A DNA stretch of 64,000 bases from Novosphingobium sp. G106 (GTDB lineage: Bacteria; Pseudomonadota; Alphaproteobacteria; Sphingomonadales; Sphingomonadaceae), in contig NZ_JAHOOZ010000001.1 in the NCBI RefSeq assembly GCF_019075875.1, positions 4,588,001 to 4,652,000 on the forward strand, written 5' to 3'. The notes beneath the pieces were generated by a model. That model saw nothing but the letters and a program-made list of their open reading frames with translations, was not told the DNA's origin and did no database searches. This document shows positions 9,203-16,604 of the stretch, in pieces. The first letter of the stretch is position 1, and the number at the start of each line of letters is the position of its first letter. Made by a program: the position numbers and the translations under genes.

Positions 9203-9415
9203 ATGTTCGATTCACCTGACGCTGAAGCTTACATCGAGCGCGCCGAGATGCATGAGCAACTCGCGGCCAACACGGCCGACATCCCGGCTCGCAAGATGCA
9301 CCAGGCCATGGCCGAAGCCTACCGCCGCAAGGCAGAGGAAGCCAACGGCCGCATGATCCAGGCGATCCCGATGGACCCGGCGCCGAGCCGGTTGCTGGTC
9401 CCGACCGGCTACTAG
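9203..9415 (+). CDS. Small helical protein of unknown function
   Basis: A 70-residue protein, MFDSPDAEAYIERAEMHEQL onward, with the helical pattern ERA-x5-LA-x8-R-x2-H-x3-A-x2-Y. AGGAG is eight bases before the ATG at 9203. The pattern, with the same spacing, recurs in the products at 12189 and 13727 and loosely at 60064, so it belongs to a group of short alphaproteobacterial helical proteins. The C-terminus MDPAPSRLLVPTGY is proline-rich. It lies 78 bases after spoVR and may be read with that operon. Confidence 0.65.
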   Translation: MFDSPDAEAYIERAEMHEQLAANTADIPARKMHQAMAEAYRRKAEEANGRMIQAIPMDPAPSRLLVPTGY

Positions 9416-9528
9416 GTACGACTGGACGGCTGCAAGGTGCCGCATTGGCTGCGGCATGGCGCAGCGACAATGGCGCTTTCCCCCCGATTTCCGCGCTCTA
9501 GCGGGAAATACCTGTTTTTGGCCGTTTT

Positions 9529-10542
9529 TCAGCGAAAAGCCGGCATCACTTTCTTCGCGAATAGCTCGGCATGCTCGGCCAGCTTGGCGAGCGGGAAGCC
9601 GCTCGCAGCCTGCATGCAGAAGGCCTCGATCGGCGCGGCTTCCTGGCGCGACTTGATATAGGCGATCGCCTCGTCCGGCGTCACGACCTTCATCACCCCG
9701 GCCTGCTTGAACTGCCCGAGATCCATCCCTTTGAAGACCTGCCAGTCGGCGCCTTCCTGCCATTCGGCATAGGTGTTGATCTGGTAGTAGGCGTGCGGCG
9801 CCAACTCGTGAATCGTCTTCTCCGGGTCCTCGCTGACGAGGAACCACATGTCCGAATAGGACATCGAGACGATTCGCGCTTCGGCCGGATTTTTGCCCGC
9901 AGCCTTCATTTCCTCGAGATAGGCGGGCCAGAATTCGACCGGGCCGATGAAGCCGTCGCCATATTTTGCAGCCCTGCGAAAGCCCGGCTGGGCGACGCCG
10001 CCGACGAACATCGGGATACCGCCGGCCTGCACCGGCAACGGCGTGCAGCGCGCGCCCTTGAGCTGAAAATGCTCGCCCACATAGTCGAGCGTCTCGCCCG
10101 TCCAGAGCCATCGGACGATCTCCAGAACTTCGTCGGAAATCCGGCCGCGCTGCCCTCGTGGCAGACCGTAGGCTTCGGTCTCGAAGCCCAGGTAGCCGAT
10201 GCCCATGGCGAATTCGGCGCGCCCGTTCGACAGGATGTCGAGCACCGCCAGGTCCTCGGCCAGCCGGACAGGATGGTAATGCGGCAGCAGGCCGACGCCC
10301 TGCGAAATGCGCACCTTCTTCGTCCGCGTCGCGATTCCCGCACCGAAGACGATCGGCGAAGGCATGTAGCCGTCGTCGATGCCGTGGTGCTCGGCCAGCC
10401 AGACGCCCTCGAAGCCCAGGCTTTCGATATGTTCGATGAACTCCAGCGTCTCGGCATAGAGATCGGGCCAGGGTCGGAACCAGGCCTTGGGATTGCGCAT
10501 GTCGAAGCCGTAACCGAAGCGCAGACGCGGCGGATTGCTCAT
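9529..10542 (-). CDS. LLM class flavin-dependent oxidoreductase
   Basis: A 337-residue bacterial-luciferase-like (TIM-barrel) protein. It shows FGYGFDMRNP, FEGVWLAEHHGIDDGYMPSP, TKKVRISQGVGLLPHYHPVRLAEDLAVLDILSNGRAEFAMGIGY (in pieces) and GGIPMFVGGVAQPGFRRAAKYGDGF, all typical of FMN/F420-type monooxygenases. Flavin is the likelier cofactor in this group. GGGAG is at the right distance from the second ATG (10542); the first ATG (10548) is too close. It is monocistronic, with no neighbour that hints at the substrate. Confidence 0.85.
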   Translation of the reverse strand: MSNPPRLRFGYGFDMRNPKAWFRPWPDLYAETLEFIEHIESLGFEGVWLAEHHGIDDGYMPSPIVFGAGIATRTKKVRISQGVGLLPHYHPVRLAEDLAVLDILSNGRAEFAMGIGYLGFETEAYGLPRGQRGRISDEVLEIVRWLWTGETLDYVGEHFQLKGARCTPLPVQAGGIPMFVGGVAQPGFRRAAKYGDGFIGPVEFWPAYLEEMKAAGKNPAEARIVSMSYSDMWFLVSEDPEKTIHELAPHAYYQINTYAEWQEGADWQVFKGMDLGQFKQAGVMKVVTPDEAIAYIKSRQEAAPIEAFCMQAASGFPLAKLAEHAELFAKKVMPAFR

Positions 10543-10559
10543 ATCCATTCTCCCGCCGC

Positions 10560-10696
10560 GATCCTGACAGGGCTACGCTCTCAGGCAAATGACCCGGGCG
10601 GCAAAAGATTGACGCCCCGCGTGCGGCGAGGCATCGTGGGGGTCCTTCGAAAGACGCCTCGCGGCAAGACGACACCATCCGCGAGTCTCAGACTTC
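10560..10696 (+). ncRNA. Candidate small RNA ending in a strong terminator
   Basis: The 140 bases upstream of the terminator at 10697-10721 contain no supported ORF on the plus strand, yet the terminator points away from the minus-strand gene at 9529-10542. Several GC-rich stems can be drawn (for example GCCCCGC near 10612 with GCGGCGAGGC, and GGTCCTTCGAAAGACGCC). This makes a short non-coding transcript plausible. Its 5' end and promoter are not identified. Confidence 0.3.
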
Positions 10697-10721
10697 GCCC
10701 CCGCTTCGGCGGGGGCTTTTT
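10697..10721 (+). terminator. Rho-independent terminator (plus)
   Basis: A perfect 8-bp stem GCCCCCGC-TTCG-GCGGGGGC (10697-10716) with a UUCG-type tetraloop is followed by five T. The same 20-base hairpin occurs on the minus strand after the entericidin gene (19925-19944). No plus-strand gene precedes it. Confidence 0.8.
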
Positions 10722-11128
10722 CATGCCTGGCTCGGATTGCGCGGCTTTGCCCCCGCGGCTGGCGGTTTTCGAGGGAGCAGCGATGTCGCAGAAAATGGTG
10801 CCAGAAGAACACTTGAGATATGCGTATAATGGATTGATTTAAAAAAAGATTTTAGACGGCATTTGAGCGATACCCGCAACGGTACCTCGGGACTTTTTAT
10901 CGAGGAGGTTCGAGTCCCAATAACGCCCGATCGGGAATTCCGCGTCACCGATTCGGGACGCTGCTCGCCAATCAGGATGGCCGCGGATATCGAATTGGAG
11001 TTGTGGGAACGTATAGGTAGGATTGCGTACTATGCTCCCGAGCGGGTGCATGTGGAATGGATACGGCTCGGTTAATGCCGTGTGATACCGTACGGGAGCA
11101 CTTTTCGACTTTTCGAGGCCATCCCTAA

Positions 11129-11150
11129 TTTGCTCCCGAAAGGGAGCAAA
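11129..11150. repeat. Perfect 9-bp hairpin TTTGCTCCC-GAAA-GGGAGCAAA
   Basis: TTTGCTCCC (11129-11137), loop GAAA, then GGGAGCAAA (11142-11150). On either strand the stem ends in T/A pairs, so it could act as a weak bidirectional terminator. The same GCTCCCG/CGGGAGC word occurs at about 11033 and 11092. No gene is adjacent. Confidence 0.6.
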
Positions 11151-11172
11151 AGATGAGTGAGGATCCCTGAAC

Positions 11173-11192
11173 AAAAACCCCGCCGATGCGGG
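11173..11192 (-). terminator. Rho-independent terminator (minus)
   Basis: Read on the minus strand: CCCGC-ATCG-GCGGG followed by GTTTTT. It would stop a minus-strand transcript coming from the right, but no minus-strand gene is seen between here and 11724, so a short RNA or lost gene is possible. Confidence 0.5.
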
Positions 11193-11346
11193 AATCCAGT
11201 TGCTGGGACATCTCGTTATCCGAGCCGGGCGCCGACGGGATACTGGCGCGTCATGCCATGGAACAGCAAGGCGCCGCGGCAAATATCCCAGCTACTGAGA
11301 ACATTTTCGGGGCGGGCGCGCGAATCCCAGCGCTAGGACCCACAAG

Positions 11347-11360
11347 TTGATCTCGATCAA
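11347..11360. promoter_or_regulatory. Perfect FNR/FixK-type box
   Basis: TTGATCTCGATCAA (11347-11360) matches the FNR/FixK consensus TTGAT-N4-ATCAA at all ten defined positions. Its centre is about 64 bases before the ATG at 11417, a good distance for activation. Two Crp/Fnr-family regulators are encoded in the window (14481, 37695). Confidence 0.65.
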
Positions 11361-11416
11361 TGCATTCAGTGCGACGACGCGCTAGCAAAAGGACTTCCCC
11401 GTTTTCGGAGGCTCCT

Positions 11417-11647
11417 ATGCACAGCTACAGCGTCGTATCGACCGATCACGCGAGCCCATCGGTCGCCTTCCTTTCAAACGATGCGACGCCCGCGATGTGC
11501 GTCGTGCAGCAACACGCTTTAAAGGACGCAGACGTCTTTCAGGACGGCCATTACCTCCTGTCCCTGTCTTTGTCGGACGGTGGATTGTGGACGATCGCCC
11601 GGAAAAGCGCCAATATTCCCGCTGCTTGCATTCCCGCTTACGGGTGA
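11417..11647 (+). CDS. Small hypothetical protein
   Basis: A 76-residue protein, MHSYSVVSTDHASPSVAFLS onward, ending SLSDGGLWTIARKSANIPAA... GGAGG sits six bases before the ATG, and a perfect FNR-type box lies upstream, so expression is credible. No known domain is recognised. The even hydrophobic/polar pattern suggests a small beta-rich soluble protein. An upstream in-frame ATG (11360) overlaps the FNR box and has no ribosome-binding site. Confidence 0.6.
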   Translation: MHSYSVVSTDHASPSVAFLSNDATPAMCVVQQHALKDADVFQDGHYLLSLSLSDGGLWTIARKSANIPAACIPAYG

Positions 11648-12188
11648 TTGTAGATTGTCACTTCTCGCTGCACAGTTCAGAGTTCTGCGATTGGTTCGAC
11701 AGTAGTGGTTGTGACCAGCGCGATTATGCGATCGAATGCTCCCAAGAGTTTTTCGTGAACGCGCGATCGCGATGCGCCAGCATCCTCGTCATTGCGAAAC
11801 AACTTGTCTTGTTCGGTTTGCAATCGGGTAAGCAGTTTATGACGTTTGGCGCGCTTGTTGCAGTCGAGGGTCTATAGAGACTGGGCCAATGCATGAGGCT
11901 TCCAGGCCGATCAAGCCGACGCGTCCGAAGAAAGTCAAAAGTGGTGGCGAGCGGAAAGGGCATGGCGTCGCCTTGCGGCAATACCGAGTTCGGAGTTCTC
12001 CAATTCGATTCCTGAACAAGTCTGGCGTGTTTAAAGGATGCGGTGTGGCACCGCGTCCGGAAAATACCTCCGCTCAAGATGGAACTGGCGCCGTGTTGCG
12101 CGGTTGAGTCGACAAGGGCCCGCCCAATCAGTTGGGCGGACGGCTCGGTGGTCTAAGCTGAGCCCATAGCGGCCGAGGATTGAACCTA
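11648..12188. other. Intergenic region without a supported gene
   Basis: About 540 bases. Frames of 70-117 codons exist on both strands (for example minus 11724-12077), but none has a ribosome-binding site, a domain or good codon use. The end (12110-12188) carries the promoter region of the next gene. Confidence 0.4.
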
Positions 12189-12503
12189 ATGGCAGCCGAA
12201 AGCGCTTCAGAATGCCTGGTTCGTGCGGGAGCAGAGCGAGCCCTTGCCGAGGCTGCAACCCTTCAAAAGGTACGCGAACAACACTTGCGATCCGCCGAGA
12301 GGTGGGGCGACCTGGCTTCGGAGATTCGGCTTAGAGCTGAGGTGCAAGCGCTCATCAAGGAAGGAGACTCGGAGCGGAGAAGTGTTGTAGCAGCCGAGCG
12401 GGGCAGGAAAGGGGGCAAGCGACGCATGGCAACAATGACGGCAGAGGAACGGTCTGAAGCTGCTCGCCGGGCTGCCGAAGAGCGATGGCGCAAAGACTGC
12501 TAA
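12189..12503 (+). CDS. Small basic helical protein (paralogue of the 13727 product)
   Basis: A 104-residue protein. Residues 1-50, MAAESASECLVRAGAERALA through HLRSAERWGDLASEI, match the product at 13727 almost position by position (ECL-RA-x2-ER-x-LA, R-x2-HLRSA-x2-W-x-DL). The C-terminal half (RRSVVAAERGRKGGKRR, then EERSEAARRAAEERWRKDC) is lysine/arginine-rich and resembles nucleic-acid-binding tails. GAGG lies upstream of the ATG at 12189. Function unknown. Confidence 0.65.
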   Translation: MAAESASECLVRAGAERALAEAATLQKVREQHLRSAERWGDLASEIRLRAEVQALIKEGDSERRSVVAAERGRKGGKRRMATMTAEERSEAARRAAEERWRKDC

Positions 12504-12506
12504 GCA

Positions 12507-12542
12507 ACCTCGGGGTCTGCCGACCCGCGCGAATACCGAGGT
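12507..12542. terminator. Nested hairpin between convergent genes
   Basis: ACCTCGG (12507-12513) pairs with CCGAGGT (12536-12542), enclosing GGTC-TGCC-GACC. It sits exactly between the convergent stops at 12503 and 12549 and may be a bidirectional terminator, although there is no T-run. Confidence 0.4.
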
Positions 12543-12548
12543 GAAAGA

Positions 12549-12920
12549 TTAGCCGCTTAAAGGCGTGGGTCCGGTTCCTTCGTTCAATTTCCCATCGCCC
12601 GCATCTTTCGGTGTCTTTGGGTCGGGAATGTTCGTGCTCTCCGGAACCAGCGCTCGGCGCGCCTCAGTGCCAGACCCTTCCGATGATGCCCCAGTCGGAT
12701 CGGTAGCCGATCTCGGTGGATTACCTTCTTGCCCCGGTGCTTTCACCATTTCGTTTTCGACTTCACGGTTTTTCGGCCGTTTAGCCTGCGCTGGCGAGCT
12801 TGCATCAGCGTGCAGTTCGGGGCGTCGAATTTCTTCCGCCGTGTCGGTGCGAAAGTTGGGGGCCTCACCGTCCTGAGAGCTGCCCACACTGGTCGCGCGT
12901 TCTTTCGATTGGTCAATCAT
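12549..12920 (-). CDS. Hypothetical hydrophilic, disordered protein
   Basis: A 123-residue, very polar protein rich in Pro, Glu, Lys, Ser and Gly, with no hydrophobic core: MIDQSKERATSVGSSQDGEA at the N-terminus and KDAGDGKLNEGTGPTPLSG at the end. This composition is typical of desiccation/stress-type disordered proteins, but no family is recognised. AAGGAG is six bases before the ATG at 12920 (an ATG at 12923 is too close). Confidence 0.6.
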   Translation of the reverse strand: MIDQSKERATSVGSSQDGEAPNFRTDTAEEIRRPELHADASSPAQAKRPKNREVENEMVKAPGQEGNPPRSATDPTGASSEGSGTEARRALVPESTNIPDPKTPKDAGDGKLNEGTGPTPLSG

Positions 12921-12941
12921 CATCAGCTCCTTGAAGCTGGA

Positions 12942-12971
12942 AGCGCCTGCGGAACGGATCTGTTCCGTTCC
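12942..12971 (-). promoter_or_regulatory. Inverted repeat with a weak EcfG-like promoter
   Basis: GGAACGGA (12951-12958) and TCCGTTCC (12964-12971) form a perfect 8-bp inverted repeat 31 bases upstream of the gene start at 12920. On the minus strand one GGAAC is followed after 16 bases by CGCT, one mismatch from the EcfG -10 CGTT. Either an operator or a weak stress promoter is possible. Confidence 0.35.
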
Positions 12972-13135
12972 TGGTGAGGCGAAAAAGACGATACACCCTC
13001 AGCCCGAACAAACAGGTAGCATTGCCAAACATAGCGGAGCTCCCCCGAACGGGTTGGCTGCCGCAATCACCAAGGGGCGAAGAAAGACGGGGGGCCGTCG
13101 TGCGGCAGCCGAGTCGGTCTATAAGCTCGAAGGCG

Positions 13136-13321
13136 ATGGAAGAAATTGATCTAGGTTGGGGCAGGCTCACGACGCCGGTCGGCGCGGTCGACGCCTTGGC
13201 GGCAACTGTTCGTCCGATAAACGAGAGCAAGCGGAACAACGGCATCAGCGCGCTGCTGGCAGGCGATGGGCCTACGTTCCTTCTTGCAGGTGCGAACCGA
13301 CAGCCGGCACACCGATGCTAG
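13136..13321 (+). CDS. Possible small ORF
   Basis: A 61-codon frame starting MEEIDLGWGRLTTPVGAVDA with GAAGGCG just before the ATG. The composition is protein-like, but no family is recognised and a competing minus-strand frame covers the same bases. Confidence 0.25.
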   Translation: MEEIDLGWGRLTTPVGAVDALAATVRPINESKRNNGISALLAGDGPTFLLAGANRQPAHRC

Positions 13322-13726
13322 GCGAAGCGGGAAACAGGATAGAGGGCGAAGAGCGCCAAAAACCGTCGATTGCGACTGTTGCAAATCCTATATAGCGGTT
13401 TGGGGCTGAACTTCCCAGTCCAAGCGTCGCCGCGTGCCGCGATCACCGCCCCTTGAGCGATGGCGCCTTACCCCGGCAATGATCAGCAGTGACCAAACAG
13501 ATGAGGCTTCCTGGAGGAATTTGGGCTGATGTCGAATGGCGGGGCGAATACCTTGCCAGAATAAATCTAGATCAACTTCCTTTTCATAAAACGCCATATT
13601 CTTGGGACGACTGCCGTCGCTGTGGTCGCCTCCTCTCGCGCGATACCCTCCCCCCGAGTGACAGCGGCGGCAGTTACCCATTCGGGTCCTCTAAGGTCCC
13701 GGCTTTTGGCAACGCATAAGTGCATA
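13322..13726. other. Intergenic region without a supported gene
   Basis: About 400 bases. A 76-codon frame from a GTG at 13489 (with a DDCRRCGRLL cysteine pair) has no ribosome-binding site and is covered by competing frames. I see no clear promoter or terminator. Confidence 0.35.
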
Positions 13727-13927
13727 ATGGCGGCGAGCAGAGATTTGGTTGTGTCTGACGATCCAGAGGAGTGCCTCTTGCGAGCGGCCAACGAGCGTAA
13801 TCTGGCTCTGAACGCTAGTCTGGAAAGCGTTCGCCAGCGCCACCTTCGTTCGGCGCAGACCTGGGAGGACCTGTCTTCGCGGATCCAGCGTATGCGAGAG
13901 GCGCGAGGCAGAAGGAAACAGTCTTAG
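13727..13927 (+). CDS. Small helical protein (paralogue of the 12189 product)
   Basis: A 66-residue protein, MAASRDLVVSDDPEECLLRA onward. It shares ECL-RA-x2-ER-x-LA and VR-x2-HLRSA-x2-W-x-DLSS-I with the product at 12189, but ends right after the shared part in a basic tail MREARGRRKQS. No strong ribosome-binding site is seen; an internal GTG (VVSDDPEE) is an alternative start. It probably arose by local duplication with loss of the basic C-terminal half. Confidence 0.55.
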   Translation: MAASRDLVVSDDPEECLLRAANERNLALNASLESVRQRHLRSAQTWEDLSSRIQRMREARGRRKQS

Positions 13928-14033
13928 GGGCTTTCGTTTTCTCGGCTCACGTCTGAGGCCGTCCACGCGCGCAAATGGATTTTGTTCAACCTAAATCAAG
14001 ATTGTTGGCGCCCTAACTTGCTATTTTGCGACC

Positions 14034-14435
14034 ATGGAAACTTCCTCGTCGCACGCCTTCAAGATTTCGATCGATCCTCTCGACATCGATTTCATGGGCC
14101 ATGTGAACAATGCAAGCTACCTAAAGTGGGTGCAGGACGCTGTGCTCAGCCATTGGCGGCGCCTTGCACCACCTGAAGCACTCTCTTCTCACCAGTGGGT
14201 CGCCTTGAGGCACGAGATCACTTATCGGAAGCCAGCGTTCCTGACGGATGAGGTCGTTGCAACGGTCGTTCTCGAACGGGTGCAGGGGGCGAGCGCCTTT
14301 TACGACACGGTCATCCGGCGCGGCAATGATGTGCTCGCCGAGGTCAAATCGCGCTGGTGCTGCCTCGACGCAGGCACACTGCGTCCCACCCGGCTGGCCG
14401 CTTCAATCGTGCGGAACTTTATTCCGGAGGCCTGA
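14034..14435 (+). CDS. Acyl-CoA thioesterase (hotdog fold, 4HBT family)
   Basis: A 133-residue single-hotdog protein with the 4HBT signature DIDFMGHVNNASYLKW near residues 17-32, whose first or second Asp is the catalytic acid, then HEITYRKPAFLTDEV and FYDTVIRR. It would hydrolyse short or aromatic acyl-CoA esters in the cytoplasm; the substrate cannot be read from sequence. The gene stands alone on the plus strand, convergent with the Crp/Fnr gene. Confidence 0.85.
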   Translation: METSSSHAFKISIDPLDIDFMGHVNNASYLKWVQDAVLSHWRRLAPPEALSSHQWVALRHEITYRKPAFLTDEVVATVVLERVQGASAFYDTVIRRGNDVLAEVKSRWCCLDAGTLRPTRLAASIVRNFIPEA

Positions 14436-14480
14436 ACTCAAGCTAGCCGACCAGAATTCCGCTGTTCGAAGAACGGAAAT

Positions 14481-15200
14481 TCAGGCGGCGCGGAGCTTAC
14501 GATGGAGGTAGTTATCGTCGAAGCCGGCAATCTGGGCCAGGGCGGCGGGATCAAGGATGATGATCCGGCCCCGCTGGAGATCCATCACGCCCTCGCGCTT
14601 CAGACGTTTCAAAACCCGGTTGAGGTGGACGGCCGTCATACCAAGGGAATCCGCGAGCAAGAGCTGGGATAACGGCAGAGTGAAAGTGGCCTCGGAAATG
14701 AGGCCAATGTTTCGGGCTCTGATGTACAGCTCGCACATGAGATGGGCGACGCGCTCGCCGCTCGTCCGCCGCCCCATACTCGTTATCCAGGCGCGGAGCG
14801 TCCCCTCGTCGACGAGCTGGGCGATATACATCGCATTGGCAACGCTGCGGTGCGTGTCGAGAATGGCGTCCATTTCGCCGCGCTCGATCGTCGCCACTTG
14901 CGCCGTGGTGATTGTCTGAATGCTGTGATCCATCTCGGCAAGCAGACCGATATGAAGATCGCAGCAATCGCCGGGCATGAGATAGGCCAGGACCTGGCGA
15001 GTGCCGGAAGGCAGGATTTTGTATCGATAGGCCCAGCCGTCGAGCATCACGAAAACTGGCCCGGGCCTGTCCCCTTCCCGGATGAGATCGCGGCGCCCTG
15101 ACATCTTGCGGGACCGGCTGGTGGCTTGCACGAGTGCGGCTTCACCGGCCGAGCTCAGCGCGTTGAAGGTGCGCAGCTTTTCAATGAACCGATTCGTCAT
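14481..15200 (-). CDS. Crp/Fnr family transcriptional regulator
   Basis: A 239-residue regulator. The N-terminal cNMP-type barrel runs to about residue 120 (LIREGDRPGPVFVMLDGWAY, LAYLMPGDCCDLHI), a dimerisation helix follows, and the C-terminal winged helix contains LPLSQLLLADSLGMTAVHLN with recognition helix AVHLNRVLKRLKREG. No N-terminal cysteine cluster for an Fe-S centre is seen, so direct oxygen sensing is unlikely. The ATG at 15200 has GGAG upstream. An FNR-like box at 15235-15248 lies in front of it, so autoregulation is likely. The second regulator at 37695 is a relative. Confidence 0.88.
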   Translation of the reverse strand: MTNRFIEKLRTFNALSSAGEAALVQATSRSRKMSGRRDLIREGDRPGPVFVMLDGWAYRYKILPSGTRQVLAYLMPGDCCDLHIGLLAEMDHSIQTITTAQVATIERGEMDAILDTHRSVANAMYIAQLVDEGTLRAWITSMGRRTSGERVAHLMCELYIRARNIGLISEATFTLPLSQLLLADSLGMTAVHLNRVLKRLKREGVMDLQRGRIIILDPAALAQIAGFDDNYLHRKLRAA

Positions 15201-15234
15201 GGTCCAATCTCCCACACAACGATCGCTTTCCATA

Positions 15235-15248
15235 TTGTTCTAAATCAA
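15235..15248. promoter_or_regulatory. FNR-like box upstream of the Crp/Fnr gene
   Basis: TTGTTCTAAATCAA matches TTGAT-N4-ATCAA at nine of ten positions, 35 bases before the minus-strand start at 15200. The neighbouring AAATCAA...TTGATTT (15242-15264) forms a wider inverted repeat. A role in autoregulation is inferred. Confidence 0.45.
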
Positions 15249-15374
15249 TGTCGAAAGTTGATTTAAGTGGTGGTGCGACCGTCTGCTTCAGCTAGCGTGG
15301 ACATATCGTCGGCTCTTTCTGGCACCGGCGGCTGGGAGATTATTTGCGCTCTCGCCTGTTCGGAGCGCCGTATT

Positions 15375-15653
15375 GTGAGCGATGAGATTTCCAACGACAA
15401 CGAGCGCCATTCTGCGCCGCCCCCGCGGGAACCCGATGCTCATGGGGAAGCCGCACTGATTCTCGTCGAGAGTTTGATCCACGGCCTGATCGAACGCGCG
15501 GTGCTGCGCGTTGAGGATGTGCTGGATATTCTGGATACGGCCGTCGAAGTGAATGGGCAGCAGGCTGAGGAGCCTGTCGCCAATGGCGCGATAGTGCGAA
15601 CCGCGAAGACGATCTTGGAGGCGATCAGCTCGAGCTTGAAAACCGATCAATAG
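15375..15653 (+). CDS. Small acidic hypothetical protein
   Basis: A 92-residue protein from GTG at 15375 (MSDEISNDNERHSAPPPREP), with a helical core LILVESLIHGLIERAVLRVE and DVLDILDTAVEV. From memory, ESLIHGLI-RAVL-VE is a recurring short alphaproteobacterial motif of unknown function. GGAG is nine bases upstream. It is divergent from the Crp/Fnr gene. Confidence 0.6.
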   Translation: MSDEISNDNERHSAPPPREPDAHGEAALILVESLIHGLIERAVLRVEDVLDILDTAVEVNGQQAEEPVANGAIVRTAKTILEAISSSLKTDQ

Positions 15654-15778
15654 ATGAGGCTGTAAAATATCCGAATGACCCATGCGTCGAATCTATCTGC
15701 CTGGAGACCGCACTGCATCAATTCAGTATTTAATGGATGAAATTAGTGAGACAAATTTAATTCATAGGCTAAAGTTGA

Positions 15779-16039
15779 ATGTCAATATTTTATTTGCACT
15801 TTTGCAATGGTAAATCCCGAACGGTAGATGTTTCCGGATATGACTTCACCGATCTCCAGGCCGCATGGCAAGGTTCTGTTAAGGCGCTTCGCGAGGCAAT
15901 GGCCTGGGATATCCAAGCTGGAGAAATGTGCCTCGGATCGTTTATTGAGGTCGAGGATAGCGTACGTCGGCACGTCGCGACTGTGCGCTTGGCTGACGCG
16001 GTTAAAATAACCATTGAACCTGCGTGCGCGCCCCGCTGA
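15779..16039 (+). CDS. DUF6894 family protein
   Basis: An 86-residue protein, MSIFYLHFCNGKSRTVDVSG, then LQAAWQGSVKALREAMAWDI, and a last strand IEVEDSVRRHVATVRLADAV. This is the DUF6894 layout: first strand YFFHVHDG-like, helix A-x-EA-A-RE-MA-D, last strand IEV-D--G--V-F-DAV. It is one of three such genes here (also 26211 and 32370). The gene lies in an A/T-rich stretch unlike its surroundings. Function unknown. Confidence 0.65.
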   Translation: MSIFYLHFCNGKSRTVDVSGYDFTDLQAAWQGSVKALREAMAWDIQAGEMCLGSFIEVEDSVRRHVATVRLADAVKITIEPACAPR

Positions 16040-16101
16040 TGGCGCTAAGCCCAGCTACACCTAATGGCTGCGATCGCAGGCCAGCCCAGGTATGCCTTTT
16101 T

Positions 16102-16290
16102 CTAGTAGCGACGACTTTTCGCCGAACTATCTGAGCTGTCGTACAGATCGTGCATTGCCGCTGCGTCGCTCTCTTGATGCCTGCGCTCCAAATTTTTGCG
16201 TTTGATCGCCTCTTTAGAAAAGAACTGAAGGTATTCGATCAGGGCGCAGGATGCGATAAACAGAATCAGACCGATCAAAATGGCTTGCAT
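16102..16290 (-). CDS. Small one-helix membrane protein
   Basis: A 62-residue protein with an N-terminal membrane helix MQAILIGLILFIASCALIEY followed by a charged tail (KRKNLERRHQESDAAA) ending DSSAKSRRY. A strong GGGAGG ribosome-binding site precedes the ATG at 16290. No family is recognised. It resembles other tiny stress-type membrane proteins in this window (30553, 30907, 32230). Confidence 0.65.
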   Translation of the reverse strand: MQAILIGLILFIASCALIEYLQFFSKEAIKRKNLERRHQESDAAAMHDLYDSSDSSAKSRRY

Positions 16291-16604
16291 GACCGCCTCC
16301 CAGAGGAAATTGACAGATCCCCTCAACCGCCAGCGCGATGTCTCGACGAGGCACAACTATACGCTTCTTCGATCAGATAAATGTTGATCTATGTCTGATT
16401 TAAAAGCCATGCCACTGCCAATTAATCTTTCGGGTAATATAACGTAGGCAGTTTCTGAGCGTACTGAAATGGTCTCGAGCCGCAGCTCTTTCGTCAGCGA
16501 CGGCCGTAGAAAATTAGCTTGCAAAGCGGCTCGCCGGACAGGGTTCTTTCTCCCCGGATTTGGGGGAGGGAGACGATGAACTTTTATCAGGCAATGTGTT
16601 GCTG
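16291..16604. other. Intergenic region
   Basis: About 310 bases holding the promoter of the small membrane protein and the downstream end of the response-regulator gene. GTTCT and A/T-rich patches occur near 16380-16440. No gene is seen. Confidence 0.4.

Larger units (their letters stand above)
10722..11346. other. Gene-poor, compositionally odd region
   Basis: About 620 bases without a convincing gene. It includes an A-rich patch (GATTTAAAAAAAGATTTTAG near 10838), GCTCCCG-type repeats (11033, inverted at 11092, and the hairpin at 11129) and a minus-strand terminator (11173-11192). A 70-codon frame from a TTG at 10863 has no ribosome-binding site and no recognisable product. The region is more A/T-rich than its flanks and may be a decayed insertion. 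Confidence 0.45.

Noticed and set aside
10560..10610. Glycine-riboswitch-like word CTCTCAGGCAAATGACC near 10577
   Set aside because: Only the 3' consensus word matches; the 5' GGAGAG partner and the second aptamer are absent and no glycine gene follows.
10905..10925. T-arm-like GGTTCGAGTCCC
   Set aside because: The flanking bases do not pair into a T stem and no acceptor, D or anticodon arms can be folded.
10863..11075. 70-codon plus-strand frame from TTG
   Set aside because: No ribosome-binding site, no known domain, and it lies across compositionally odd DNA.
13489..13719. 76-codon plus-strand frame with a Cys-x2-Cys pair
   Set aside because: GTG start without ribosome-binding site and overlapped by competing frames.
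16384..16408. TTGAT...TGATTT as a possible FNR site
   Set aside because: The halves do not have the N4 spacing or symmetry of an FNR box.
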